Assembly: GCA_025146925.1 (NCBI GenBank)
Contig: CP102260.1
Location: 2,221,389 to 2,285,388, forward strand
Direction of reading: 5' to 3'
DNA: 64,000 nucleotides
From: [Bacteroides] pectinophilus
Lineage (GTDB): Bacteria > Bacillota > Clostridia > Lachnospirales > Lachnospiraceae
A model generated the notes under the pieces. That model had not been told where the DNA came from, ran no database searches, and saw only the letters and a list, made by a program, of their open reading frames with translations. The translations under genes and the position numbers were made by a program. This document shows positions 14,890 to 25,714 of this stretch, piece by piece (within the stretch, counting starts at the first letter, position 1; every line of letters starts with the position of its first letter).

Positions 14890-17800
14890 TCACGCCTTGC
14901 TCTGTATTGCATAGAATGCTTCAATCTGAGCCTGCTCACTGCTAAGACCTTTTTCTTCCATCTGTACAATCTTGTTCATCATCTTCTTATAATCGTTAGG
15001 AACAATCTTCTTGAACTTAGGAAGATACTCGCCGAAGTTATCAAGGATTTCCTTGCCCTTCTTTGAATTAGTGTAAGCAACATGCTCTGTGATTATCTCT
15101 TTTAATTCCTGAACATCATACTTATCAGTTACAGTTTCCGAAGAAACGAGCTGCTTGTTAAGCTTTGTGTAAAGCTTTGAATCTTCATCAAGTACATAAG
15201 CTATACCACCGCTCATACCTGCTGCAAAGTTCTTGCCTGTCTTGCCGATTACAACCACACGTCCGCCTGTCATGTATTCGCAGCCATGGTCGCCAACGCC
15301 TTCAACAACTGCCGTAGCGCCCGAGTTACGGACACAGAATCTCTCGCCGGCAACACCGTTTACAAATGCTTTACCGCTTGTAGCACCATAAAGCGCAACA
15401 TTACCGATGATAATATTCTCATCTTCCTTGAACTGTGTACCTGTCGGAGGATATACAACAAGCTTACCGCCTGAAAGTCCCTTACCGAAGTAATCATTGC
15501 TGTCACCGACAAGCTCAAGTGTAAGTCCCTTAGGGATAAATGCACCGAAGCTCTGTCCGCCTGAGCCGTTACATTTTACTGTAAATGTATCTTCATCAAG
15601 GTTATCAGCATATCTTCTTGTAATCTCAGCACCAAACAGTGTACCTACGGCACGGTCTGTATTGTGGACATCAATCTCAATGCTTCTCTTCTGTCCGCTC
15701 TCAAGTGCCGGTCCGAGCTTCTTGAGGAGAATCTTCTCATCTATTGTCTTCTCAAGTTCAAAGTCATATACCTTCTTGTGGTTGTAATCCATCTTGCCGC
15801 CTTCCTTGATATATGGATTATCAAGGATTCTTGACATATCAATACGTGATGCTCTTCCCGAACCCGGTACGTCACGTCTTGTAAGAAGGTCCGTCCTGCC
15901 GACAAGCTCATCAACCGTCTTAACACCAAGCTTTGCCATGTACTCTCTGAGTTCCTCGGCAATGAACTTCATGAAGTTAACAACGTACTCCGGCTTGCCT
16001 GTGAATCTCTTACGGAGTTCAGGATTCTGTGTTGCTATACCGACAGGGCATGTATCCTTGTTGCAGACTCTCATCATTACACAGCCCATTGTTACAAGCG
16101 GAGCTGTTGCAAATCCGAACTCCTCGGCACCAAGCATTGCTGCTATTGCAACGTCACGGCCTGTCATAAGCTTACCGTCTGTCTCTATTACAACCTTATT
16201 ACGAAGTCCGTTCATAATAAGTGTCTGATGTGTCTCAGCAAGTCCAAGCTCCCACGGAAGTCCCGCATTGTGGATAGAACCTACAGGAGCAGCTCCCGTA
16301 CCGCCGTCATATCCTGACACAAGAATTACCTGCGCGCCTGCCTTGGCAACACCTGCCGCTACAGTACCTACACCGGCCTCAGAAACAAGCTTTACAGAGA
16401 TTCTTGCATCCTTATTGGCATTCTTGAGGTCATATATAAGCTGCGCAAGATCCTCGATTGAATAAATGTCATGATGTGGCGGAGGTGATATAAGGCTTAC
16501 ACCCGGTGTTGAAAGTCTTGTCTTGGCAATCCACGGATATACCTTCTTGCCCGGAAGATGTCCGCCTTCACCCGGCTTAGCACCCTGTGCCATCTTAATC
16601 TGAATCTCTTTTGCACTTACAAGGTAACGTGATGTAACACCAAAACGTCCTGAAGCAACCTGCTTAATGGCTGAACATCTGTTACGTCCGTCAGGTCCTA
16701 CAGTAAGACGCTCTATGCTCTCACCGCCCTCACCCGAATTAGACTTTCCATGAAGCATATTCATTGCGATTGCAAGTGTCTCATGTGCTTCCTGTGAGAT
16801 AGAGCCGTAAGACATTGCACCTGTCTTGAATCTCTTAACAATGGACTCAACACTCTCAACCTGCTCAATAGGGATTGATTTCTTAGGATATTTGAAATCA
16901 ATAAGTCCTCTCAGGTTCATAGCTCCCTGCTCCTTGTCAAGCAGTGCCGAATACTCCTTGAATGTATCATAATCTCCGGTTCTTGTTGCAAGCTGGAGAA
17001 GATGTATCGTCTGAGGATTGTAAAGGTGTTCCTCCTTGCCGCTTCTCATCTTGTGGTCACCTGAGCTGTCAAGTGTTGTGTCAACAGTAAGGTCAAGAGG
17101 ATCAAACGCCTTATTATGAAGGTTCTCTATATCATCCTCTATATCCTTGATACTGATTCCTTCGATTCTGCTTACCGTACCTGTGAAATACTTATCAACA
17201 ACCTCTGAATCAATACCAATTGCCTCGAATATCTTAGCACCCTGATATGACTGGATTGTTGAGATACCCATCTTAGATGCAATCTTGACAATTCCGCTTA
17301 TTATAGCATGGTTGTAATCATCAACCGCTGCATAATAATCCTTATCAAGCATCTTCATATCAATAAGCTCCTTGATACTCTCCTGTGCAAGATATGGGTT
17401 GATTGCACTTGCACCATATCCGAGAAGTGTTGCAAAGTGATGAACATCTCTTGGTTCACCCGTCTCAAGGATTATTGATACGCTTGTTCTCTTCTTAGTT
17501 CTTACAAGATACTGCTGAAGAGCTGATACTGCAAGAAGTGAAGGAATTGCAACTCTGTTCTCATCAACACCCCTGTCTGAAAGGATGAGGATGTTAGCAC
17601 CGTCAAGATGTGCTCTGTCTGCCTCAAGGCATACATGGTCGATAGCCTTAGGAAGTGATGTTCCTTTATAATATGTAGTAGGAATTACTGCAACCTTGAA
17701 TCCCTCTACATTCATATTCTTAATCTTAAGAAGGTCTGTGCTTGTAAGAATAGGATTATTAACACGAAGCATCTTACAGTTCTCAGCCTTCTCCTCAAGC

Positions 17801-19434
17801 AGGTTGCCCGACTTACCGAGGAATACCGTCGTTGAAGTAACAACTGCCTCACGGATTGCATCTATAGGCGGGTTAGTTACCTGTGCAAACAACTGCTTAA
17901 AATAGTTGAATAACGGCTGATGACGGTTAGACAATACTGCAAGCGGAGTATCAATACCCATGGCACCTATCTGCTCTGAGCCGTTCTGCGCCATAGGAAG
18001 AATTGACTCCCTGAAATCCTCATATGTATAGCCAAATGCCTTCTGGAGCCTTGCTCTCTCTTCCTTAGTGTACTCAGGTACTCTCTTATTAGGAATCTTG
18101 AGGTCATGAAGATGTACAAGATTGCTGTCAAGCCATTCACCATATGGCTGCTTGCCTGCATAATAGCTCTTAAGCTCTTCATCATCAATAATCTCGCCCT
18201 TAGTCGTATCAACAAGAAGCATCTTGCCCGGACGAAGTCTTTCCTTAACCTTAATTCTTGTAGGATCAAGATCAAGCACACCAACCTCTGATGAAAGAAT
18301 TACATATCCGTCATTAGTTATGTAGTAACGTGATGGACGAAGTCCGTTACGGTCAAGCACCGCCCCCATCATATCACCATCCGAGAAAAGGATTGATGCA
18401 GGTCCGTCCCATGGCTCCATCATTGTTGAATAATACTGGTAAAAATCCTTCTTCTCCTGTGACATTGCATGATTATGTACCCATGGCTCAGGTATTGTGA
18501 TCATAACCGCAAGTGGGAGAGGCATTCCGTTCATAACAAGGAACTCAAGCGTGTTATCAAGTCTTGCTGAGTCAGAACCGTTAGGATTAACAACAGGAAT
18601 TATCTTTGTCATATCATCCTTAAGATACTCTGATACCATCGACTCTTCTCTTGACAGCATTCTGTCGACATTACCCTTGATTGTATTAATCTCACCGTTA
18701 TGTACGATAAATCTGTTCGGATGGGCACGTTCCCAGCTTGGCTCTGTATTAGTTGAGAATCTTGAATGTACCATGGCAATCGCTGATTCACAGTCATCAT
18801 CCCTGAGATCCTCAAAGAATGAACGGAGCTGTCCTACAAGGAACATACCTTTATATACTATAGTTCTGCTGGACATTGACACAACGTATGTATTATCACA
18901 TGTCTGCTCAAATACTCTTCTCGCAACATAGAGTCTTCTGTCAAACGGAAGTCCCTTTTCAACATCCTTAGGTCTCTTAACGAACGCCTGATATATATTC
19001 GGCATACATGCAACAGCCTTATGTCCGAGAACATCAGGAGCTGTAGGAACCTTTCTCCAGCCAAGGAACTTAAGATTCTCCTTCTCGACAATAATCTCAA
19101 ACATCTTCATTGCCTGCTTCATCTTAAGCTGATCCTGTGGGAAGAAAAACATTCCGACACCATAATCTCTCTCATCACCAAGCTCAATTCCAAGAGGCTT
19201 AACTGCCTTCTTAAAGAACTTGTGAGGAATCTGTAAAAGAATACCGACACCGTCACCTGTCTTGCCTTCAGCATCCTTACCTGCCCTATGCTCAAGATTC
19301 TCTACAATCTTAAGTGCATCTGATACTGTCTGGTGTGACTTAATGCCCTTAATATTAACTATGGCACCGATACCACAGTTATCATGTTCAAAGCTTGAAT
19401 CATAAAGGCCTTGATTTTTCATCTCGTTTTCCAT
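14890..19434 (-). CDS. gltB: Glutamate synthase large subunit
   Basis: 1514 aa, full length. It converts glutamine plus 2-oxoglutarate to two glutamates. The class II glutaminase domain begins at Cys20 (HDNCGIGA), so a 19-residue propeptide is expected to be removed. A central domain follows, then the FMN-binding synthase domain (about 840-1210) with the 3Fe-4S cysteines in CVMMRVCNKDTCPVG, and the C-terminal beta-helix (NGSGGQSFGAFIPKG, GEGVGDHGCEYMTGG-type turns). AAAGGATG precedes the ATG. It is first in the gltBD operon. Confidence 0.98.
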   Translation of the reverse strand: MENEMKNQGLYDSSFEHDNCGIGAIVNIKGIKSHQTVSDALKIVENLEHRAGKDAEGKTGDGVGILLQIPHKFFKKAVKPLGIELGDERDYGVGMFFFPQDQLKMKQAMKMFEIIVEKENLKFLGWRKVPTAPDVLGHKAVACMPNIYQAFVKRPKDVEKGLPFDRRLYVARRVFEQTCDNTYVVSMSSRTIVYKGMFLVGQLRSFFEDLRDDDCESAIAMVHSRFSTNTEPSWERAHPNRFIVHNGEINTIKGNVDRMLSREESMVSEYLKDDMTKIIPVVNPNGSDSARLDNTLEFLVMNGMPLPLAVMITIPEPWVHNHAMSQEKKDFYQYYSTMMEPWDGPASILFSDGDMMGAVLDRNGLRPSRYYITNDGYVILSSEVGVLDLDPTRIKVKERLRPGKMLLVDTTKGEIIDDEELKSYYAGKQPYGEWLDSNLVHLHDLKIPNKRVPEYTKEERARLQKAFGYTYEDFRESILPMAQNGSEQIGAMGIDTPLAVLSNRHQPLFNYFKQLFAQVTNPPIDAIREAVVTSTTVFLGKSGNLLEEKAENCKMLRVNNPILTSTDLLKIKNMNVEGFKVAVIPTTYYKGTSLPKAIDHVCLEADRAHLDGANILILSDRGVDENRVAIPSLLAVSALQQYLVRTKKRTSVSIILETGEPRDVHHFATLLGYGASAINPYLAQESIKELIDMKMLDKDYYAAVDDYNHAIISGIVKIASKMGISTIQSYQGAKIFEAIGIDSEVVDKYFTGTVSRIEGISIKDIEDDIENLHNKAFDPLDLTVDTTLDSSGDHKMRSGKEEHLYNPQTIHLLQLATRTGDYDTFKEYSALLDKEQGAMNLRGLIDFKYPKKSIPIEQVESVESIVKRFKTGAMSYGSISQEAHETLAIAMNMLHGKSNSGEGGESIERLTVGPDGRNRCSAIKQVASGRFGVTSRYLVSAKEIQIKMAQGAKPGEGGHLPGKKVYPWIAKTRLSTPGVSLISPPPHHDIYSIEDLAQLIYDLKNANKDARISVKLVSEAGVGTVAAGVAKAGAQVILVSGYDGGTGAAPVGSIHNAGLPWELGLAETHQTLIMNGLRNKVVIETDGKLMTGRDVAIAAMLGAEEFGFATAPLVTMGCVMMRVCNKDTCPVGIATQNPELRKRFTGKPEYVVNFMKFIAEELREYMAKLGVKTVDELVGRTDLLTRRDVPGSGRASRIDMSRILDNPYIKEGGKMDYNHKKVYDFELEKTIDEKILLKKLGPALESGQKRSIEIDVHNTDRAVGTLFGAEITRRYADNLDEDTFTVKCNGSGGQSFGAFIPKGLTLELVGDSNDYFGKGLSGGKLVVYPPTGTQFKEDENIIIGNVALYGATSGKAFVNGVAGERFCVRNSGATAVVEGVGDHGCEYMTGGRVVVIGKTGKNFAAGMSGGIAYVLDEDSKLYTKLNKQLVSSETVTDKYDVQELKEIITEHVAYTNSKKGKEILDNFGEYLPKFKKIVPNDYKKMMNKIVQMEEKGLSSEQAQIEAFYAIQSKA

Positions 19435-19488
19435 ACGTTTGTGTCATCCTTTCTGCGAAAATGTCTCAAAGTCTCAAAACTTGTACTT

Positions 19489-19517
19489 AATATACACCCG
19501 CAGGCGGATCTTGTAAA
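19489..19517 (-). promoter_or_regulatory. Probable gltBD promoter
   Basis: On the minus strand TTTACA, a 17-nt spacer and TATATT, giving a leader of about 45 nt. The rest of the 320-base gap up to 19755 is AT-rich, with a repeated TCTGATAA motif (around 19539 and 19571) that could be a regulator site; no gene was seen in it. Confidence 0.55.
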
Positions 19518-19755
19518 TAGAAAATATTCTTATATTGTCTGATAATTCGTATATTTCTTATTTTTGTATAAATAGTCTGATAATATAGCAAATTATTTTT
19601 GTATTTTATCATTATAAAAACAATTATCATTGTTATACGTGCTTATATTCTGATTTCCGGTGTTATATATTTTACATATTTTCACTTGAAACAGCGAATT
19701 GTGTCAAAGTTGTCTCGGTTTTTATTGCAAAAAATATGCCATCAAAAGCAAAAAC

Positions 19756-19802
19756 TAAAAAAATAAAGAAGAGCAGCCGGAATATTTTCCGATTGCCCTT
19801 CT
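19756..19802 (-). terminator. Terminator after the lipid kinase gene
   Basis: On the minus strand AGAAGGGCAATCGGAA and TTCCGGCTGCTCTTCT pair (16 bp with G-U pairs, 4-nt loop), followed by TTATTTTTTT. It separates the kinase from gltB transcription. Confidence 0.9.
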
Positions 19803-19816
19803 CTGATTTAATATTA

Positions 19817-20719
19817 TTAAATATCCTGTGTTGTTATAAGCCGTACCGCCGACCTTTTAACCTCAATTACCATCTTTGTGTGCTTTCCGCCATACTCTCC
19901 GTCAAGCACCCATTCGACTTCCTGTGGTGATTCTATCTCCACTCTGCTGCATTTGCAGCTCAGCACCTGTGTCTTATCCTGCATTGACTGTGTCATAAAT
20001 CCATTAAGCAGCTGCTGCAGATCTATAGGATTCTTAGGCTTTCTTATGAAAGTAAGCTCAAACAGCCCATCGTTAAGCCCCACGCCCGTTCCTATAAGAT
20101 TCTTCATGCCTCCGACCGATGTTGTGTTACTTATCATCCCATAGATAAATTCATCACGTATAATATTGCCATTCACATGAATCGTAAGCGGTATCGGACG
20201 TATGTCAGTAACTCTCTTCATAGCCTCTATCAGATAGGCCTGATGTCCCAGGACATTCTTCATATCCTGCGGAGTTGCATAAGACACATCCGTAAATGCT
20301 CCAAACGCAGCAACATAATTGAATGTCCTGCCATTAAAATCACCTACATCACACGGGTGCGGAGTACCTTTGACAATACATCTCGCGGCATCCTTCATGC
20401 TCTTAGGTATCCCAAGAGTATTAGCAAAATCATTCGTGCTTCCGCTTGGGATATATCCAATAGGAGGTCTGTCCTGAGGCTCCATTGTAAGCAGTGCATC
20501 AACAGTCTCATTAAGAGTGCCGTCACCGCCGCTGCACGCAATAACATCATACGCCGCGCCATTGCTGACAACATACTTATATCCGTCTCTCGGCGCCTTT
20601 GTCGGGTATACCGTAAGGTCATATCCTCCGCGTGACAGTATCTTAATTATATCAAGCAGAACATATTTTATTCTTGCTTTACCCGAATTAGGGTTAAATA
20701 CAAAAAGCATCTTCGGCAT
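19817..20719 (-). CDS. Diacylglycerol kinase-family lipid kinase
   Basis: 300 aa, the usual length of the DagK/YegS/BmrU family, which phosphorylates diacylglycerol or related lipids on the inner face of the membrane. It has the nucleotide-binding motif SGGDGTLNE (about residues 63-71), the N-terminal FNPNSGKA loop, PSGSTNDFA (about 92-100), and a late ISNTTSVGG plus DGLFELTF. A recycling role (DagK) for diacylglycerol left by lipoteichoic-acid synthesis is possible but substrate cannot be told. It follows the beta-CASP gene with a 26-nt gap. Confidence 0.9.
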   Translation of the reverse strand: MPKMLFVFNPNSGKARIKYVLLDIIKILSRGGYDLTVYPTKAPRDGYKYVVSNGAAYDVIACSGGDGTLNETVDALLTMEPQDRPPIGYIPSGSTNDFANTLGIPKSMKDAARCIVKGTPHPCDVGDFNGRTFNYVAAFGAFTDVSYATPQDMKNVLGHQAYLIEAMKRVTDIRPIPLTIHVNGNIIRDEFIYGMISNTTSVGGMKNLIGTGVGLNDGLFELTFIRKPKNPIDLQQLLNGFMTQSMQDKTQVLSCKCSRVEIESPQEVEWVLDGEYGGKHTKMVIEVKRSAVRLITTQDI

Positions 20720-20745
20720 ATCTGTTAATTCCTTTCATATTCCAA

Positions 20746-22353
20746 TCAGCGGTCCCATTTATCACAGAGTGCATTAATCTGGTCTGTGAACTTAGCAAGG
20801 TCTTTGTTAGAACCGCCCTGATTATGGGTAATAACAGTAAGAAGACGTTTGCCGGCAGAAACAAGCCTGTCGTATATGCTCTGGCTTCTCGCACCTGCAA
20901 CAGTTCTTCTTGTCTTCTTCTCTTTGTTGCCCTCTTTAAGACATTCGCCAGTAGCAGCATCATACACCGCACCATTATATGGAGCTATCGCATCAAAACC
21001 ATACTCATCCCTCAAGCACTGTGTGAATGAATCACATACCGAATCCTCACCGTGGACAACATATACTCTCTCAGGCTTCTTCTCAAAGGCATTAATCCAC
21101 CGTATAAGCCCTTCCTTGTCAGCATGGCTGCTTGCTCCCCCAAGCTGTGCAATCTCAGCTCTCACCTCGATAGGCTCTCCAAAGAGCTTCAGCTCCTTAG
21201 CACCTTCAATCAGTGCCCTTCCCATCGTGCCTACTGCCTGATAACCGACAAACAGGATTGTACATTCCGGCCGCCACAGATTATGCTTGAGATGATGCCT
21301 TATACGGCCCGCTTCGCACATTCCCGATGCTGATATTATTACCTTAGGCGTCCTGTCGAAGTTAATCTGTCTTGATTCATCACTTGTGATTGCAAGCTTA
21401 AGTCCTTTGAACATGATAGGATTGATGCCTTTGTTGATGAGTTCCATTGCATCATCATCAAAATATCCCTCATAATTCTTATTAAATATGCTTGTTGCTT
21501 CAATAGCAAGCGGACTGTCGACATATACATCAAATTCCGGAAGATAATTGTCCTTTTCATTATCCTCCTTAATCTTCCTGATAAAATACAGAAGCTCCTG
21601 TGTACGCCCTACCGCAAATGACGGAATTACGACATTGCCTCCTCTTGCAAATGTTCTTTTGAATATCTGCTTAAGTTCCCCGACATAGTCCGGCGTTCCG
21701 CCATGGCTTCTGTCTCCGTAAGTCGATTCCATTACAACAATGTCTGCATCTTTGATATATGCCGGGTCTTTAATAAGCGGCTTATTAACATTGCCGATGT
21801 CCCCGGAGAATACAAACTTTTTACTTACTCCGTTCTCCTCAACCCACACTTCAATGCTCGCCGAACCAAGCAGATGACCGGCATCTGTAAATCTTATATT
21901 AATTCCGTCACAGATCTCAATTATGCAGCCATAATCATATCCTTCAAACTGCCTCATTACATTCTGTGCATCCTCCATGTCATACAGAGGAACAAACTTC
22001 TTAAGAGTTGCCGAACGTTCAGCCTTACGGTTACGCCACTCAGCCTCAAACATCTGGATATGCGCACTGTCGCGGAGCATTATGTCACAGAGCTGCTTCG
22101 TTGCATTGGTTGTAAATATGCGTCCGCGGAACCCCTTTGCATACAAAAGCGGTATAAGTCCCGAGTGATCGATATGCGCATGTGTAAGCAAAAGATAATC
22201 AACATCCGCAGCCGGAATCGGCAGCTCCTGATTCTCATACACATCATTCCCCTGCTCCATACCACAGTCTACAAGGATATTTTTACCGCACGCCTGCAGG
22301 TAATGGCAGCTGCCCGTTACTTCATGATCAGCGCCTAAAAATGTTAATCTCAT
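20746..22353 (-). CDS. Metallo-beta-lactamase/beta-CASP hydrolase (RNA exonuclease family)
   Basis: 535 aa. The metal-binding motif THAHIDHSG (about residues 56-64) and later metal ligands (FTDAGHLLGSA, FSGDIG, VMESTYGDR) are present, followed by the beta-CASP region and the closing motif VHGEDS. This is the CPSF-like/RMM family of single-chain hydrolases, processing or degrading RNA in the cytoplasm. A C-terminal extension of about 80 residues is basic (KKTRRTVAGARS) and could bind RNA. It is divergent from the subtilase gene and heads a two-gene unit with the lipid kinase. Confidence 0.9.
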   Translation of the reverse strand: MRLTFLGADHEVTGSCHYLQACGKNILVDCGMEQGNDVYENQELPIPAADVDYLLLTHAHIDHSGLIPLLYAKGFRGRIFTTNATKQLCDIMLRDSAHIQMFEAEWRNRKAERSATLKKFVPLYDMEDAQNVMRQFEGYDYGCIIEICDGINIRFTDAGHLLGSASIEVWVEENGVSKKFVFSGDIGNVNKPLIKDPAYIKDADIVVMESTYGDRSHGGTPDYVGELKQIFKRTFARGGNVVIPSFAVGRTQELLYFIRKIKEDNEKDNYLPEFDVYVDSPLAIEATSIFNKNYEGYFDDDAMELINKGINPIMFKGLKLAITSDESRQINFDRTPKVIISASGMCEAGRIRHHLKHNLWRPECTILFVGYQAVGTMGRALIEGAKELKLFGEPIEVRAEIAQLGGASSHADKEGLIRWINAFEKKPERVYVVHGEDSVCDSFTQCLRDEYGFDAIAPYNGAVYDAATGECLKEGNKEKKTRRTVAGARSQSIYDRLVSAGKRLLTVITHNQGGSNKDLAKFTDQINALCDKWDR

Positions 22354-22484
22354 ATCATCCGCCTCCCTCGCTTAAATTTACATACATTATAACAAATTAT
22401 TTCAAAAATTAGTACAATATACGAAAAAATTTACATAAATATTATATAAACATACAATAAAACCACTCAAAGGAACATAAGCCC

Positions 22485-24212
22485 ATGAATGACCAGAAAA
22501 TAGAGAATCTTCTTAATGCAAGTCTTTCTGTGACATCCGACGAACGTGCCAAATCCGTCAATCTCGAAACCGGATATAATCCCTCAACAAGAATATGGGA
22601 AATAATAGTCATGTACAGCTCCACCAAAGAAGCATTCGCCGGAGTTCTTGCCGGGTATGACAATCTGTCCGTCATATGGCTTCTGGGAAGATTTGCAATT
22701 ATTAATACCATTCAGGAAAATATTGAATTGCTTGCGGGAGAACCTCTTGTAGAATTTATAGAAAAACCAAAACGGCTGTATTTTGAAGATGCAGCCGGTA
22801 ATACCGCATCATGCATATCCGCAATTCAGGCCGATAACAGCATCAATCTGCGGGGAAAAGGCGTAATAACAGGAATTATAGATACAGGCATTGACTACGC
22901 CGCTCCTGCATTCCGCAATTCCGACGGAAGCACCCGAATTCTGTCCATATGGGACCAGACAGCTGTATCTTCTGTTGGAAGAGTTCCCGATTACGGATTT
23001 GGCACGGAATATTCTGAAGATGACATAAATAATTCCCTTAATCTGTCCGGGACTGCAGGTTCTTCCGATGGTACCTTCAGCGTAACCGATGTATCAGGGC
23101 ACGGCACGGCTGTTGCAAGAATTGCCGCAGGCAATGATGGTGTTGCGCCGGAAAGCAGCATCATATTCGTTAAGATGGGACTTGCGAGAGAAGATTCTTT
23201 TCCGCGGACTACACAGCTTATGTGTGCAATTGACTATATAATACGCAAAGCAGTCAGTTATCTTATGCCTGTTGCAATAAACATAAGTTTTGGCAGCAAC
23301 TACGGAGACCACACAGGTACATCCCTGATAGAAACATATATCAATTCTGTATCATATGCCTGGAAAAACAGTATCTGTATAGGAACCGGCAACGAAGCCG
23401 ATGCTGCAACACACACCTCGGGCATTCTTAAGACACGTCCGGAAAATGTAGACCTTGCAATATCCGCCTATGAACGTAACCTTAACATGCAGATATGGAA
23501 ACAATACTGGGACCGTATCAGTATTTCAATACTGTCACCGGCAGGCAGACTATTCGACCTTCCTGATGTAACTGACAGCGTTATACGAATACATACCGAC
23601 AACACAACACTGCTTATATACAATGGGCTTCCGTCTCCATTCGCAATTATGCAGGAGATATATTTTGATTTTATTCCCGACTCCGAATATATAGGCTCAG
23701 GAATATGGCGTTTTATCCTCACTCCACAGAAGATAATATCAGGTGAATATAATATCTGGCTCCCCGCATCCGCTGCGCTTAATAATGCGACAGGCTTTCT
23801 TGCGCCTAACAGCGAGAAAACATTTACAATACCGTCAACCGCATCCCGTGCCATATCAGTAGGTGCATATAACAGTTCCAATAACTCATACGCTGCATTC
23901 TCCGGCCGCGGTTATTCACTTACCGGGGCAGGATTTGCGCTGGCAAAGCCCGACATATGTGCCCCCGGAGTCTCAATCAATGCAGGCGGGCGCACATTCA
24001 CAGGTACATCTTTCGCAACGCCTTTTGTAACCGGCAGCGCCGCAATTATGATGGAATGGGGAATAGTCAGAGGTAATGACCCATTCCTATACGGAGAAAA
24101 GCTTAAAGCATACCTGATAAACGGTGCAAAACCTCTCCCCGGCTACAAAGAAGTCCCCAATGCATCAACAGGCTGGGGCGCATTATGCACACGCTCCAGC
24201 CTGCCTTTATAA
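22485..24212 (+). CDS. S8 family subtilisin-like peptidase
   Basis: 575 aa. The catalytic triad is visible: Asp in GIIDTGIDYAAP (about residue 128), His in SGHGTAVARIAAG (about 206) and Ser in GTSFATPFVTGSAA (about 513); a long insert of about 170 residues lies between His and Ser. The N-terminal 95 residues look like a pro-domain (LAGVLAGYDNLSVIWLLG). There is no signal peptide. Clostridial Csp germination proteases have this size and plan, and a spore protein gene lies further along, but a general intracellular or cell-surface subtilase cannot be excluded. AAAGGA lies 10 nt before the ATG. The gene is monocistronic. Confidence 0.9.
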   Translation: MNDQKIENLLNASLSVTSDERAKSVNLETGYNPSTRIWEIIVMYSSTKEAFAGVLAGYDNLSVIWLLGRFAIINTIQENIELLAGEPLVEFIEKPKRLYFEDAAGNTASCISAIQADNSINLRGKGVITGIIDTGIDYAAPAFRNSDGSTRILSIWDQTAVSSVGRVPDYGFGTEYSEDDINNSLNLSGTAGSSDGTFSVTDVSGHGTAVARIAAGNDGVAPESSIIFVKMGLAREDSFPRTTQLMCAIDYIIRKAVSYLMPVAINISFGSNYGDHTGTSLIETYINSVSYAWKNSICIGTGNEADAATHTSGILKTRPENVDLAISAYERNLNMQIWKQYWDRISISILSPAGRLFDLPDVTDSVIRIHTDNTTLLIYNGLPSPFAIMQEIYFDFIPDSEYIGSGIWRFILTPQKIISGEYNIWLPASAALNNATGFLAPNSEKTFTIPSTASRAISVGAYNSSNNSYAAFSGRGYSLTGAGFALAKPDICAPGVSINAGGRTFTGTSFATPFVTGSAAIMMEWGIVRGNDPFLYGEKLKAYLINGAKPLPGYKEVPNASTGWGALCTRSSLPL

Positions 24213-24245
24213 AACATATTAAAATTATCAGCAATTGCCATACTG

Positions 24246-25673
24246 TTATTTGGATGTTTTTGTATCAATCTGCTCAATGTACTTCCAGGTTACGCCGCCA
24301 TCATCAGATACATATCTTGCCGCAAGCGTCGGATTATTGTATGTGCTTCCGGCCGCCTGTGTAACAAGCAGCGACAGCTTGCCCGAAGAATCCTGTACCG
24401 GCGTATTAGCCTGTACAAATACTCTGTTCCACTGATACGTGCCGCCCACATTGTCGCTGAGCTGCTGTTCCTCAAGCATTACTGCCGAGAATGTTCCGCC
24501 GCCATCAAATGTTGCATACAGTGTCGTTGCCATATCAGAATCATACTTGTAAGTGATGAATCCCGTTGATGTACTAATGAACTTTGCACCCACTATTGCT
24601 TTTGCAATAGGTGTCGTGCCGACAAGCCTCCAGTTCTCACCGCCATCTGTCGTCTTATATATCTGTGAGCCCTGCATATTCTGGCTCTTTGAATAACCTG
24701 CAACAATCACACCGTCATTATCTGACAGCATATTAATATACGCAAAGCTGACATCTGTAAGTTCTGCCACCTGTGAACTTGTCCAGTGCTCTCCCTTATC
24801 CTTTGTAAATATAACCGTAAGCGGAACTGATTTTCCTCCTATTGCCACACCACCATACAGGAACGCTGCATTCTGCGAATCAATCACATATATCCCCTCA
24901 TCAACCGCCTTTTTGGAAGCCTCGCTGCTGTCATCCTTATTAGAATAACTGTGAAGAAGATATGCCGACTCAGCAGGAACCGTTGTCCACTTTTCTCCGC
25001 CGTCGAATGTTACCTGCACCTTATCGTCAACAAGCTGATACCTGTAAAGATTAGAGCTGTCCTTTGTACTCTGCTGCAATGCCGCCTGGTCCGTAACATA
25101 TGTCTTAATTCCATATTCTTCAGGCATCTGTACTGATGCCGCAGATATTCTTGCAGTTCCGTCATACATATCTTCTATATTCAGGCGCACGACCCACTCA
25201 CATATCATCCTGCCGTTAGAGACATAGCCTTTCCACGAGTCAAAGTAGTCGCTTTCCTTATTGTAAGCCTCCGCCGTGAATCCAATAATTACAGTATTAT
25301 CATTACTGTTAATTACATTAATATCATTAACAGAAGCATTTTTTACAGCCTTGACACTTGGAACAAACCTGCCCTGCATCTGGTTAAGATATGCCGTCAT
25401 CCATATACGTGACACATCAAGCAGCGACAGCGAATCTATCCAGTCATCACTTTCTTTTGCCGCAACAGCACCCGGCTGCACATCGCTGCCGCCGGCATCA
25501 TCTATAACATTAAGATCCTTATCTATTCTTATTCCAAATGTATATTGTGACTTTATCTGCGTATCATTCTGATGAATCCTTCCATATTCATAATATGTAA
25601 TCAATGCAACAACAGCTATAAAGCCGGCTGCCGCCAGTATTCTGATTCCATATCTGCTAATGAATCCTTTCAT
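24246..25673 (-). CDS. Membrane-anchored BNR/sialidase-type beta-propeller protein
   Basis: About 475 aa. A single N-terminal TM (ILAAAGFIAVVALITYY, about residues 9-27) anchors an extracellular domain. The C-terminal half has Asp-box/BNR repeats (FDGGEKWT, KDKGEHWT, TDGGENWR, FDGGGTFS, DDGGVTWK), giving a Ycf48- or sialidase-like propeller fold. No catalytic sialidase residues were recognised, so binding or scaffolding is more likely than hydrolysis. The start is uncertain: TTG 25694, ATG 25682 and ATG 25673 are in frame, and the last has the best distance to GGAGAG. It follows the ABC permease-like gene by about 40 nt and is probably cotranscribed. Confidence 0.75.
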   Translation of the reverse strand: MKGFISRYGIRILAAAGFIAVVALITYYEYGRIHQNDTQIKSQYTFGIRIDKDLNVIDDAGGSDVQPGAVAAKESDDWIDSLSLLDVSRIWMTAYLNQMQGRFVPSVKAVKNASVNDINVINSNDNTVIIGFTAEAYNKESDYFDSWKGYVSNGRMICEWVVRLNIEDMYDGTARISAASVQMPEEYGIKTYVTDQAALQQSTKDSSNLYRYQLVDDKVQVTFDGGEKWTTVPAESAYLLHSYSNKDDSSEASKKAVDEGIYVIDSQNAAFLYGGVAIGGKSVPLTVIFTKDKGEHWTSSQVAELTDVSFAYINMLSDNDGVIVAGYSKSQNMQGSQIYKTTDGGENWRLVGTTPIAKAIVGAKFISTSTGFITYKYDSDMATTLYATFDGGGTFSAVMLEEQQLSDNVGGTYQWNRVFVQANTPVQDSSGKLSLLVTQAAGSTYNNPTLAARYVSDDGGVTWKYIEQIDTKTSK

Positions 25674-25714
25674 AAGCTTCATCTCTCCATTCAAAACGTG
25701 TAATCAAATAATAC